From NCBI GenBank assembly GCA_041917975.1, contig JAYRWN010000447.1:1-29266 (forward strand): 29,266 nt of DNA, written 5' to 3'. The notes under the pieces were generated by a model. The model made no database searches. It was not told the origin of the DNA and saw only the letters and a program-made list of their open reading frames with translations. A program made the position numbers and the translations under genes. This DNA comes from JAYRWN01 sp041917975 (GTDB taxonomy: Bacteria > Bacteroidota > Bacteroidia > Chitinophagales > Saprospiraceae). Below, one piece after another: positions 8,301 to 16,162 of the stretch. Position 1 is the first letter of the stretch, and every line of letters starts with the position of its first letter.

Positions 8301-10847
8301 ATGAACAACAGTAAGTTTTCCGCTGAAGTAAAAAAAATCCTCTCCTTAAGCCGGGAGGAAGCTGTACGTTTAGGACAGGACTACATCGGCACAGAACATT
8401 TGCTATTGGGCCTGATTCAGGATAAGAGCACTTTGGCAGCTAAAGTTTTGGACTTTATGGATGTGGATTTTGATGATCTGCGATTCCGCATCGAAGAAAA
8501 TGTGGCCGGCGGTAAAAATTCAGAAGATGCCAAGTTAAATGTCACTACGGTTAATCTAGGTAATATACCCTTAAATAAACAAGCTGAAAAAGTCCTCAAA
8601 CTAACTTTTTTAGAGGCTAAAGTTCTAAAGAACGATGAAATCAGTCCTGAACATTTACTCTTATCGATATTAAAGCATAAGGATAACGTGGCCAGTAAAA
8701 TCCTGGAAACCTTTGATGTGGATTACGATTCGTTTAAAACGGAGCTGGAATATGTGAGTCAAGAGCAAGATTTTTCTAAGTCTGACTTTTATTCCCAAGC
8801 TTCATCGGATTCTGACCTCCCGATGGAAGAAGAATCAAGCACAAAATATGCTAAAAAAGTTAATCCAAAATCTAAGACCCCGGTCTTAGACAATTTTGGC
8901 CGGGATATCACACTGCTCGCTGAAGAGGGTAAATTAGACCCTATCATTGGCAGGGAATCTGAAATAGAACGTGTTTCACAAATTTTATCTCGTCGCAAAA
9001 AAAATAACCCTATCCTGATTGGTGAACCCGGAGTTGGTAAAACGGCCATTGTTGAGGGCTTAGCCTTGCGTATCATGAATCGGAAAGTGTCCCGCACGTT
9101 ATACAATAAGCGAATCGTCATGTTGGACCTGGCTGCATTAGTAGCAGGTACCAAATACCGTGGGCAATTTGAAGAGAGGATGAAAGCCATCATGAATGAG
9201 CTTGAAAAGAGCCGGGACGTTATTCTTTTTATTGATGAAATACATACTATAGTCGGCGCCGGAGGAGCAACCGGATCTTTGGATGCCAGCAATATTTTCA
9301 AACCGGCATTGGCAAGAGGCGAACTACAATGTATCGGGGCTTCTACCTTGGATGAATATCGGCAGCACATCGAAAAGGATGGTGCATTAGATCGTCGCTT
9401 CCAAAAAGTTCTGGTAGATCCGCCCTCGGCTGAAGAAGCGGTCAGCATCCTCGAAAATATTAAGTCCAAGTATGAAGAATTTCATAACGTAAGCTATTCA
9501 CCGGACGCGATCAAAGCATGCGTGAAATTATCCGACCGATATATTACCGACCGTTTTTTGCCGGATAAGGCTATAGATGTCCTGGATGAAGTAGGGGCTA
9601 GGGTACATTTAAAAAATATCCATGTCCCCAAGCATATTGAAGACCTTGAGAAGAAAATAGAAGAGATCAAGGAACAAAAAAACCAAGCGGTCAAAAACCA
9701 GCAATACGAAAAAGCCGCTGATCTGCGTGACCATGAAAGTCGTTATGTTCGTCAGCTGGATAAAGCTAAGGAAGATTGGGAAGAAGAATCAAAAAGTAAA
9801 CGTTATCCCGTGACCGAGGAGGACATAGCGGAAGTTGTTTCAATGATGACCGGTATACCGGTAAAACGTGTAGCACAGAGTGAAAGTAACAAGTTAGTCC
9901 ATATGTCAACCGACATCAAAAAACAGGTTGTCGGTCAGGATGACGCCATTGATAAAATCACTAAAGCTATTCAGCGGAACCGGGTTGGCTTAAAAGACCC
10001 TAAAAAACCCATCGGTTCCTTTATATTTTTAGGACCTACCGGGGTAGGAAAAACCGAGTTAGCTAAGGCTTTAGCGCGCTATCTGTTTGATACAGAAGAA
10101 GCTTTAGTAAGAATCGACATGAGTGAGTACATGGAAAAATTTTCGGTTAGCCGACTTATTGGGGCACCTCCCGGTTATGTCGGTTATGAGGAAGGTGGTC
10201 AATTAACTGAAAAAGTGAGACGTAAACCCTATTCGGTCATCCTCCTTGACGAAATAGAAAAAGCTCATCCGGATGTTTATAATATTTTGCTACAAGTGTT
10301 AGATGACGGTCAACTTACTGATGGATTGGGCCGTAAGGTAAACTTTAAGAATTCCCTAATCATTATGACCTCAAATATTGGGGTAAAACAATTGAAGGAC
10401 TTTGGTCAGGGTGTAGGCTTTGCGACTAAAGCACGCGAAGAAGGCGCTGAAGAAAACACCCGTGCGGTCATACAGACAGCGTTAAAACGCACATTCTCAC
10501 CAGAATTTCTGAACCGCATTGATGATATAGTTATATTTAACAGCTTAAGCAAGGAACAGATTTTCCACATCATTGATATTGTGCTGAAGGACTTGTACAA
10601 GCGGATGGAAACCATGGGTTATACTTTCACCTTAAGCAATGAAGCAAAGGATTTTGTAGCCGAGAAAGGTTTTGATCCACAATATGGAGCTCGACCGTTA
10701 CACCGGGCCATTCAGAAGTATCTGGAAGATCCCCTGGCAGAATTTATTCTCAGTGAAAATCCTGAGTCTGGAGCAGTGTTAGAAGCAGTGCTCAAGGATG
10801 GCGAAGGCATCAAAATAGTTATTGGCCAGAATGCAGAACCCAATTAG
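8301..10847 (+). CDS. clpC: ATP-dependent Clp protease ATPase subunit ClpC
   Basis: Hsp100 unfoldase that threads substrates into the ClpP chamber in the cytoplasm. The 848 residues are full length. The double Clp_N repeat lies at about 4-150. The first AAA+ domain has Walker A GEPGVGKT at 241-248 and Walker B ILFIDEIH near 310. A UVR-type coiled segment (QQYEKAADLRDHE) at about 455-480 is the hallmark that separates ClpC from ClpA and ClpB. The second AAA+ domain has Walker A GPTGVGKT at 578-585 and Walker B VILLDEIE, followed by the ClpD2-small domain. A GVGF motif after sensor 1 of D2 fits the IGF/LGF loop that docks to ClpP, so it should be a protease partner and not a ClpB disaggregase. 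The start is the ATG at 8301. clpP and mcsA/B are not nearby. It stands alone, with infC 135 bases on. Confidence 0.96.
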   Translation: MNNSKFSAEVKKILSLSREEAVRLGQDYIGTEHLLLGLIQDKSTLAAKVLDFMDVDFDDLRFRIEENVAGGKNSEDAKLNVTTVNLGNIPLNKQAEKVLKLTFLEAKVLKNDEISPEHLLLSILKHKDNVASKILETFDVDYDSFKTELEYVSQEQDFSKSDFYSQASSDSDLPMEEESSTKYAKKVNPKSKTPVLDNFGRDITLLAEEGKLDPIIGRESEIERVSQILSRRKKNNPILIGEPGVGKTAIVEGLALRIMNRKVSRTLYNKRIVMLDLAALVAGTKYRGQFEERMKAIMNELEKSRDVILFIDEIHTIVGAGGATGSLDASNIFKPALARGELQCIGASTLDEYRQHIEKDGALDRRFQKVLVDPPSAEEAVSILENIKSKYEEFHNVSYSPDAIKACVKLSDRYITDRFLPDKAIDVLDEVGARVHLKNIHVPKHIEDLEKKIEEIKEQKNQAVKNQQYEKAADLRDHESRYVRQLDKAKEDWEEESKSKRYPVTEEDIAEVVSMMTGIPVKRVAQSESNKLVHMSTDIKKQVVGQDDAIDKITKAIQRNRVGLKDPKKPIGSFIFLGPTGVGKTELAKALARYLFDTEEALVRIDMSEYMEKFSVSRLIGAPPGYVGYEEGGQLTEKVRRKPYSVILLDEIEKAHPDVYNILLQVLDDGQLTDGLGRKVNFKNSLIIMTSNIGVKQLKDFGQGVGFATKAREEGAEENTRAVIQTALKRTFSPEFLNRIDDIVIFNSLSKEQIFHIIDIVLKDLYKRMETMGYTFTLSNEAKDFVAEKGFDPQYGARPLHRAIQKYLEDPLAEFILSENPESGAVLEAVLKDGEGIKIVIGQNAEPN

Positions 10848-10918
10848 TGACAGTATTTAAAAATCAGGACCTGAAAGACAAATTTTAAAGCCAATATTTT
10901 CATTGCCCAAAATATTGC

Positions 10919-10926
10919 TAATTTTG
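10919..10926 (+). promoter_or_regulatory. -7 box of a probable infC promoter
   Basis: TAATTTTG matches TAnnTTTG, 57 bases before the infC ATG. The -33 element is weak (a TTT about 18 bases upstream). It supports independent transcription of infC from clpC. Confidence 0.5.
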
Positions 10927-10982
10927 CTATGATATTTTATTGATATTATATAACTATTAAAACAAAAGGATAACCATTTTTC

Positions 10983-11573
10983 ATGCAGTTTAACAAACCT
11001 AACAAACCTATCATCGACTCACCCTATCGCATCAACTTTCAAATCAGAATTCCCGAAATACGTTTGGTCGGAGATAATCTAGAAGAGTTAAGCACATTGA
11101 CCGGCGTTAGCATAGAGCCTGGGATATACCCTACTCGGAAAGTCCTTGGCTGGGCGGAAGAAGCTGGTTTGGACCTGGTGGAAATATCACCAAATGCGAC
11201 TCCTCCAGTATGTAGAATCACTGATTACAATAAGTTTTTATACTCAAAAAAGAAAAAGGAAAAAGAGATCAAGGCCAATGCGGCTAAAACGGTGATCAAA
11301 GAGATTCGCTTTGGGCCAAATACCGACGATCACGATTTCCAATTCAAGGTGCGCCACGCAATCAAGTTTTTGGAAGAAGGTTCTAAAGTTAAGTCCTATG
11401 TTTTTTTTCGCGGTAGAGCGATCGTATTTAAGGATCGAGGCCACGATCTGTTAGCCCGTTTTATAGAAGAGTTAAAGGATTATGCGGTCGTTGAGTCAGA
11501 ACCGAAATTAGAAGGTAAAAAAATGATTGTCGTGCTTAATCCCCGTAAAGAGATTCTAAAGAAGAAAAAATAA
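10983..11573 (+). CDS. infC: translation initiation factor IF-3
   Basis: IF-3 binds the 30S subunit, checks start-codon pairing and blocks early 50S joining. The N-domain has the family signature YRINFQIRIPEIRLVGDN, then LDLVEISPNATPPVCRITDY; a lysine-rich linker (YSKKKKEKE) follows, then the C-domain (IKEIRFGPNTDDHDFQFK, VKSYVFFRGR). The 196 residues are slightly long. Between VGDN and PGIYPTRK lies an insertion of about a dozen residues (LEELSTLTGVSIE), where typical IF-3 has a tight turn. The start is ATG 10983. It heads the conserved infC-rpmI-rplT set, but thrS, often upstream in bacteria, is absent and clpC stands there. Confidence 0.96.
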   Translation: MQFNKPNKPIIDSPYRINFQIRIPEIRLVGDNLEELSTLTGVSIEPGIYPTRKVLGWAEEAGLDLVEISPNATPPVCRITDYNKFLYSKKKKEKEIKANAAKTVIKEIRFGPNTDDHDFQFKVRHAIKFLEEGSKVKSYVFFRGRAIVFKDRGHDLLARFIEELKDYAVVESEPKLEGKKMIVVLNPRKEILKKKK

Positions 11574-11611
11574 TTTTGGCGGGTTTAAGTAGTGAGTATA
11601 TATAATTTTAT

Positions 11612-11619
11612 TACCTTTG
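11612..11619 (+). promoter_or_regulatory. -7 box of a probable internal promoter for rpmI-rplT
   Basis: TACCTTTG in the 74-base infC-rpmI gap matches TAnnTTTG exactly and follows an AT-rich run. No clear -33 TTG at 19 bases is present. It could let the two ribosomal proteins be made beyond infC level. Confidence 0.45.
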
Positions 11620-11647
11620 CCCTCCATATTTTTGAAAAGCATAGCAT

Positions 11648-11845
11648 ATGCCAAAAATGAAAACCCATTCCAGCGGTAAGAAACGATTTTCGTTGACCGG
11701 TTCTGGAAAAGTAAAAAGATTTAAAGCAAATAAATCACATTTGCTGCGCAAACGTTCTAAAACCCGTAAAAGGCGGTTAGCTGGTTCTACCGTGGTGACT
11801 GCCGTTGAGGAACACAGAGCATTGCGCATGTTGTGTAAAGCGTAA
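11648..11845 (+). CDS. rpmI: 50S ribosomal protein bL35
   Basis: 65 residues, very basic, full length. It carries the bL35 signature MPKMKTHSSGKKRFSLTGSG at the N-terminus and HLLRKRSKTRKRRLAG in the middle. It is a late-assembly protein of the large subunit. It lies between infC and rplT in the conserved order, with 71 bases to rplT. An open frame on the opposite strand here (11611-11910) is only a shadow. Confidence 0.96.
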   Translation: MPKMKTHSSGKKRFSLTGSGKVKRFKANKSHLLRKRSKTRKRRLAGSTVVTAVEEHRALRMLCKA

Positions 11846-11916
11846 TAATTATGGTTTAACTGTTTTACAGGTCCCAAGTACACAGCGTGTCTCTGTAATA
11901 CACAAAACAAAACAAT

Positions 11917-12261
11917 ATGCCTAGATCAGTCAATGCGGTTGCTGCTCGTGCTCGTCGCAAAAAAATCATGAAAGCTGCCCGGGGATACTTCGGAGGGCGC
12001 TCAAAAGTTTATACTGCTGCAAAAAATACCTTGGAAAAAGGTATGAAATATGCGCTGTTTCATCGTCGCCAAAAAAAGCGTTTATTCCGGAAATTGTGGA
12101 TCGCACGCATTAATGCTGCCGCGCGCATGGAAGGATTGAACTATTCCACATTAATTCATAAACTAGCACAGCAAAAGGTGACGCTTAATCGTAAGGTTTT
12201 GGCCGATCTGGCTGTGCACAACCCCGCCGCATTCAAAGCAGTAGCTCAACTGGCTAAATAA
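11917..12261 (+). CDS. rplT: 50S ribosomal protein bL20
   Basis: 114 residues, full length. The signature begins MPRSVNAVAARARRKKIMK, then ARGYFGGRSKVYTAAK and YALFHRRQKKRLFRKLWIAR. It binds 23S rRNA and is needed early in 50S assembly. In some bacteria bL20 represses this operon by binding its mRNA; I cannot identify such a site in the short gap here. It is the last gene of the operon, with a strong terminator 45 bases after its stop. Confidence 0.97.
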   Translation: MPRSVNAVAARARRKKIMKAARGYFGGRSKVYTAAKNTLEKGMKYALFHRRQKKRLFRKLWIARINAAARMEGLNYSTLIHKLAQQKVTLNRKVLADLAVHNPAAFKAVAQLAK

Positions 12262-12305
12262 GCTTGTTGCGGTTTCTTTCTGAAAAAATTGCAATTGAAA
12301 AGACT

Positions 12306-12335
12306 GCATCGGGTACCCTCCCGGTGCTTTTTTTT
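12306..12335 (+). terminator. rho-independent terminator of infC-rpmI-rplT
   Basis: GCATCGGG (12306-12313) pairs with CCCGGTGC (12320-12327), eight pairs with one G-U and loop TACCCT, followed by eight T. It lies between convergent rplT and asnA; the T-tract faces the plus strand only. Confidence 0.92.
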
Positions 12336-12391
12336 GTCTAAAAACGATTTTTACTGATAAATTCCGGAATTAAGATTACTGGATTGCTGGG

Positions 12392-13429
12392 CTAGACCAA
12401 AACTATACGGTGTTCGGCACATACCAGCCTCATGTCGTCGGGCCATATACCAGCCTGAACCTCGCCAATATGCGCCTTACGTAAAAGAAACATACAAATT
12501 CTGGATTGGCCGATTCCACCTCCGATAGATTGGGGTAATTCACCTTCCAACAAGCGTCGATGGAACATTAATTGCCGGCGGTCTTCAGTTCCGGTAAGTG
12601 ACAATTGACGAAGTAAGCTTTCAGGATTAACCCGAATACCCATAGACGAAATTTCAAAAGGTATATGTAAAACCGGATGCCAAAGCACTATGTCACCATT
12701 AAGCCCATGATACCCGGGATGAGTAGCAGAAGACCAATCGTCATAGTCCGGAGCCCGCCCGTCGTGTGGGCTCCCGTCAGCTAAAATTCCTCCAATGCCG
12801 ATGATGAATACTGCACCATATTTTTTAGCTACTTCATGTTCACGCTCTTTTGGACTTAGGTGGGGATATTCTTGTTGTAAGTCCTCGGCATGCAGAAAGG
12901 TAATGTCATGAGGAAGACATGGCGTTATAGTGGGATAGTTTTCATACACGATATATTCTATTCGTTTTAAAACCTCATAAATCTTTCTTACGATGTATTT
13001 AAGAAAATCAATATGTCTTTCTTCAGTAATCATGACCCGTTCCCAATCCCATTGATCTACATATATGGAATGTAGGTTGTCCAACTCTTCGTCTGGCCGA
13101 ATAGCATTCATATCGGTCAATAGGCCATTCCCCGAGGAAATATTATAATCTGCTAACGCCAGCCTCTTCCACTTCGCCAAGGAGTTAACTACTTCTGCCG
13201 TTTGATCTCCCATATCCTTTATAGGGAAGGACACTTTTCTTTCCACGCCATTCAGATCATCATTGATCCCGGTTCCCTTTAAGACGAATAATGGTGCGGT
13301 CACTCTTCTCAAAAAAAGCTCGGCAGACAAATTATGCTGAAAACTTTCTTTGATCATTTCAATCGCTTTCTCAGTTTGTTTTAAGTCTAAGATGGGGTCG
13401 TAATCAGGCGGAAGGATTAATTTTGGCAT
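12392..13429 (-). CDS. asnA: aspartate-ammonia ligase (asparagine synthetase A)
   Basis: Makes asparagine from aspartate, ammonia and ATP in the cytoplasm; class II aminoacyl-tRNA-synthetase-like fold. Family motifs seen: RVTAPLFV, GTGINDDLNGVERKVSF, VVNSLAKWKRLAL, GLLTDMNAIRPDE, LHSIYVDQWDWE, and near the C-terminus GGGIGQSRICMFLLRK. ATG 13429 gives 345 residues beginning MPKLILPPDYD. The frame stays open to a TTG at 13453, but that adds only eight non-conserved residues, so I reject it. The ammonia-dependent enzyme has no glutaminase domain, so the cell would need free ammonium for this route. A 19-bp palindrome lies about 55 bases upstream. Confidence 0.95.
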   Translation of the reverse strand: MPKLILPPDYDPILDLKQTEKAIEMIKESFQHNLSAELFLRRVTAPLFVLKGTGINDDLNGVERKVSFPIKDMGDQTAEVVNSLAKWKRLALADYNISSGNGLLTDMNAIRPDEELDNLHSIYVDQWDWERVMITEERHIDFLKYIVRKIYEVLKRIEYIVYENYPTITPCLPHDITFLHAEDLQQEYPHLSPKEREHEVAKKYGAVFIIGIGGILADGSPHDGRAPDYDDWSSATHPGYHGLNGDIVLWHPVLHIPFEISSMGIRVNPESLLRQLSLTGTEDRRQLMFHRRLLEGELPQSIGGGIGQSRICMFLLRKAHIGEVQAGIWPDDMRLVCAEHRIVLV

Positions 13430-13484
13430 AATGACTTGGCTTATTATTATCAAAAGTGATTATTGGAATTAAGAAGCAAGATTA

Positions 13485-13503
13485 TTAATTATTCAATAAT
13501 TAA
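13485..13503. repeat. 19-bp perfect palindrome upstream of asnA
   Basis: TTAATTATT, a central C, then AATAATTAA: nine perfect pairs around one base, 55-75 bases before the asnA ATG and 54 bases after the stop of the upstream metal transporter. No T-tract follows on the minus strand, so a binding site for a dimeric regulator is more likely than a terminator (inference). It is AT-only in its arms, so chance cannot be excluded. Confidence 0.5.
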
Positions 13504-13557
13504 GGGTGAAAAATAAAAATTTGTCTTACAACTTCCGTAATTTATTAAAATATGAAA

Positions 13558-14664
13558 TCAGATCAGCGTAGTACCAATCAGTTTTCCGATTCCATAGGTG
13601 ACGGCAGCTGCTAAAAGTCCAAAGATCACCTGCCGGAGACCTGATTTCCAGAAGGTTTTACCTGTCATCAACGTAATCAAGGCGCCAATAATAAATAAAC
13701 CGATGGTGCTGGAGATCAATGAGATAACTATTGCAGACTTTCCTTCCAGGAAAAAAAACGGAGCCAAAGGAATAACTGCTCCGCCAATAAATAACAAAAA
13801 AGAAGTTAAAGCAGCCACATGGGCAGAACTTTTTAGTTCATCAGGATTAATAGTTAATTCTTCTTTGACCAATACATTATGGACCAGATCTGGTTGTTGG
13901 AATACCCTTTCGGCCAAGGCAGTGGCTTGTTCTTCAGTCATACCTTTGGTCCGATATAACAATATTAATTCTTGTTTTTCTTCTTCTGGATTATTGATTA
14001 ATTCCTCTTGTTCAATTTCTATCTGACGTTCATAGAGCTCCTGTGAACTTTTAACTGAAATCCATTCGCCCAATGCCATGGAAATAGCCCCGGCCATAAG
14101 ACCTGCGATGCCGGCAATCAGGACTTCCTGACCACCAGCCGTGGCGCCGGCTACGCCCATGACCAGACTTAGGTTGGAAACCAAGCCATCATTAGCACCA
14201 AGCACTCCAGCTCTCAGGGCATTACCACCGATGTTTCTGTGTCGGCCTTCGAGCTGATTCAATTGATGGCCATTAAGCCCGCTCAGAGTTTTTAATATAT
14301 CTACATGGCGTGTTTCATCACCGGTGATGGGTTTACCGGTAGCTTTTTTATGATAAACCGTAGCTTGTGAAATACTTTTTTCCGTATCCAGTAAAATGGT
14401 CAGAATAATGGCAGGGCCAAAAAGCTTACTTAAACGAACTATAAGTTTAGCCCTGGTTGAAGGGGGAGGAAGAACTAAGTTATGCCCTTGTGCATTGGCC
14501 TCAGTCAATAGTTTGTGCGCATGATTTTCTTCTATATTTTTCATAGCACAATAATATTTTTTCACTTGGCTGTCCCGTTCCACATCAGCAATTGATTTAT
14601 AGAGATAACCTGCATCAATTTCAGTCTGAAGAAGCGCTTTCAGCTTATTTTTATCTTTGGTCAT
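13558..14664 (-). CDS. ferritin-like / VIT1 (CCC1) family Fe-Mn membrane transporter
   Basis: Two-part protein of 368 residues. Residues about 5-145 form a ferritin-like (rubrerythrin-type) domain with candidate metal ligands E15 (TEIDAGYLY), E45/H48 (EENHAHK) and the ExxH of DETRHVDIL near the domain end. The rest is a VIT1/CCC1 domain: GGNALRAGVLGANDGLVSNLSLVMGVAG, then GLMAGAISMALGEWISVKSSQE, an acidic cytoplasmic loop rich in Glu (EIEQEELINNPEEEKQE), and three more hydrophobic segments. This matches the erythrin-VIT architecture, of which MbfA is known to export iron with a dimeric ferritin-like domain facing the cytoplasm. Here it probably removes excess Fe(II) or Mn(II). The start is ATG 14664. 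It is followed on the same strand, 128 bases on, by asnA, with no obvious functional link. Confidence 0.9.
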   Translation of the reverse strand: MTKDKNKLKALLQTEIDAGYLYKSIADVERDSQVKKYYCAMKNIEENHAHKLLTEANAQGHNLVLPPPSTRAKLIVRLSKLFGPAIILTILLDTEKSISQATVYHKKATGKPITGDETRHVDILKTLSGLNGHQLNQLEGRHRNIGGNALRAGVLGANDGLVSNLSLVMGVAGATAGGQEVLIAGIAGLMAGAISMALGEWISVKSSQELYERQIEIEQEELINNPEEEKQELILLYRTKGMTEEQATALAERVFQQPDLVHNVLVKEELTINPDELKSSAHVAALTSFLLFIGGAVIPLAPFFFLEGKSAIVISLISSTIGLFIIGALITLMTGKTFWKSGLRQVIFGLLAAAVTYGIGKLIGTTLI

Positions 14665-14812
14665 ATAATTAGCATATATTTCTTTAAAATTAATCTCACT
14701 TTCCTCTGAAAGAATTAAGGTAGATCATTCTCCGAAATGACTAACCTTTCAGCCACCAGAAAACTGCTATTTTGCATCCTAATGTTATCACTATCGATAA
14801 ACGATTTGAAAG

Positions 14813-15352
14813 TTGACTCTTGACCTGATCATTGCCGGATGCTTGAAGGATCAACGCGAGGCCCAAAAAGCGTTGTATGATCGTTATGCACCGGTATTGC
14901 TGGGAGTTGTACGACGTTATATTTCTGATACTTATCAGGCCGAAGATATACTGATGGAGGCGTTTTATAAGATTCTGACTCATTTAGAGTCTTATCAAGG
15001 TGCCGGCAGTTTTGACGGATGGATGAAACGGATTGTTATCAATGAAACCTTGATGCATTTAAGAAAAAGAAATAATTTCCAGTATTCAGCCGAAGTGGAC
15101 CCCAATCTAATCCATGACGAACCGACCATTGTAGACCATTTGGAAGGTCAAGCTATTCTGGGCCTATTGGACGAATTGCCTGTAGGCTATCGGACCGTAT
15201 TTAACTTATTTGTCATCGAAGGATATAAACACCGTGAGATTGCAGATCTATTGGGCATTAGCATCAACACTTCGAAGTCACAATTGATCCAGGCAAAAGA
15301 AAAGTTGAAAATTCTGATAAAGCAAAAATTATATCCTCAAACCAAAGCGTAA
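14813..15352 (+). CDS. ECF-type RNA polymerase sigma factor
   Basis: 179 residues with sigma region 2 at about 15-85 (YDRYAPVLLGVVRRYI, AEDILMEAFYKIL, GWMKRIVINE) and region 4 at about 115-170 (LDELPVGYRTVFNLFVIEGYKHREIADLLGIS, then a helix-turn-helix SKSQLIQAKEKLK). There is no region 1 or 3, which is the ECF layout. The start must be a non-ATG codon: an in-frame TGA sits at 14807-14809, and no ATG occurs before region 2, so TTG 14813 (giving MTLDLIIAGCLKDQ) is the natural choice. A membrane protein follows after only two bases, so the pair is translated together. The target genes cannot be read from the sequence. Confidence 0.92.
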   Translation: MTLDLIIAGCLKDQREAQKALYDRYAPVLLGVVRRYISDTYQAEDILMEAFYKILTHLESYQGAGSFDGWMKRIVINETLMHLRKRNNFQYSAEVDPNLIHDEPTIVDHLEGQAILGLLDELPVGYRTVFNLFVIEGYKHREIADLLGISINTSKSQLIQAKEKLKILIKQKLYPQTKA

Positions 15353-15354
15353 TT

Positions 15355-16050
15355 ATGGAACCTTGGACAGATAAATTTGCCAATAAGGCACATCAAATAC
15401 AAGTAATGCCAACAGAGAAAACCTGGCAAAAACTCCATGCCCGGTTAAATCAAAGGCAGCGTACATTTTATCATTATATAAGAACCTGGCATTGGGTCGC
15501 CGCCGCATCATTAATTCTTGTGCTAATGGTCGGACTCCGTATTTTTATAGCTGACTCAGCCGGTTTGCAAGTGGTCGGAGAGTTGGAGCCAATGCAAGAT
15601 GGTGACTCATTTTATATGAATACGCGACCATCAATAGCGTATGATCAAATAGATCCACAGGCTATGTTATTGCCTAATAAAGATCCCCAGAGGCAAGAAA
15701 AATATGCCCGAATCATGGCTGATTTAGAAGATACTCCAGCGGATATCCACCCGGTGGCAGTCGCTTTAGGACAATACCAAATGGAGATGGATAATTCAAG
15801 GGAAAATGAATTTAATGGGTTACTGGAACTTATCGACCAAACCACTTTTAATTTGCAAGTCAGGTACGACGGTCAAAAATGTATTTTTTTGCGCATACCC
15901 GGTCAGCCGAATTTGTTCGTGCAACAAGCTCCCTCCAATGGTTTATTTATTATAGAAGTATTATCTCCGCAGCGATTAGTATTTAAGTGGTATGACGAAC
16001 AACAAAACCGGTTTTTGGAGGGGCAATTTCGTTTGAATGGCGCTTCTTAA
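15355..16050 (+). CDS. membrane protein, probable anti-sigma partner
   Basis: 231 residues. An N-terminal basic cytoplasmic part (about 1-45) has the pattern WxKLHARLNQRQR seen in many Bacteroidota anti-sigma-like proteins. One transmembrane helix follows at about 47-66 (WVAAASLILVLMVGLRIFIA), then a periplasmic domain of about 165 residues without a family I recognise. The N-terminal motif, single TM and two-base spacing from the ECF sigma gene fit a role in tethering or sensing for that sigma factor. There is no zinc-binding HxxxCxxC motif, so it is not a ZAS-type anti-sigma. The assignment rests on context more than on sequence. Confidence 0.7.
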   Translation: MEPWTDKFANKAHQIQVMPTEKTWQKLHARLNQRQRTFYHYIRTWHWVAAASLILVLMVGLRIFIADSAGLQVVGELEPMQDGDSFYMNTRPSIAYDQIDPQAMLLPNKDPQRQEKYARIMADLEDTPADIHPVAVALGQYQMEMDNSRENEFNGLLELIDQTTFNLQVRYDGQKCIFLRIPGQPNLFVQQAPSNGLFIIEVLSPQRLVFKWYDEQQNRFLEGQFRLNGAS

Positions 16051-16135
16051 GCTATACTTTACTCTATAATCATCTTCCTGAAAATATGGATATGGGGCAA
16101 ATAGTATTGATATTTTTTATATGTAATTTAATTGA

Positions 16136-16143
16136 TAACTTTG
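16136..16143 (+). promoter_or_regulatory. -7 box of the fucosidase promoter
   Basis: TAACTTTG matches TAnnTTTG; the upstream part is T-rich, but no TTG sits at exactly 19 bases. The predicted start near 16150 leaves a leader of about 13 bases before ATG 16163. Confidence 0.6.
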
Positions 16144-16162
16144 TGCCCCAAAATCGCTAAAA

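Noticed and set aside
8789..9469. Minus-strand open frame of 226 codons
   Set aside because: It lies wholly inside clpC on the opposite strand and has no protein features; clpC is certain.
13430..13453. Longer asnA start at TTG 13453
   Set aside because: It adds eight non-conserved residues before the typical MPKLIL start.
13598..14026. Plus-strand open frame of 142 codons
   Set aside because: It is the shadow of the VIT1-family gene on the minus strand.
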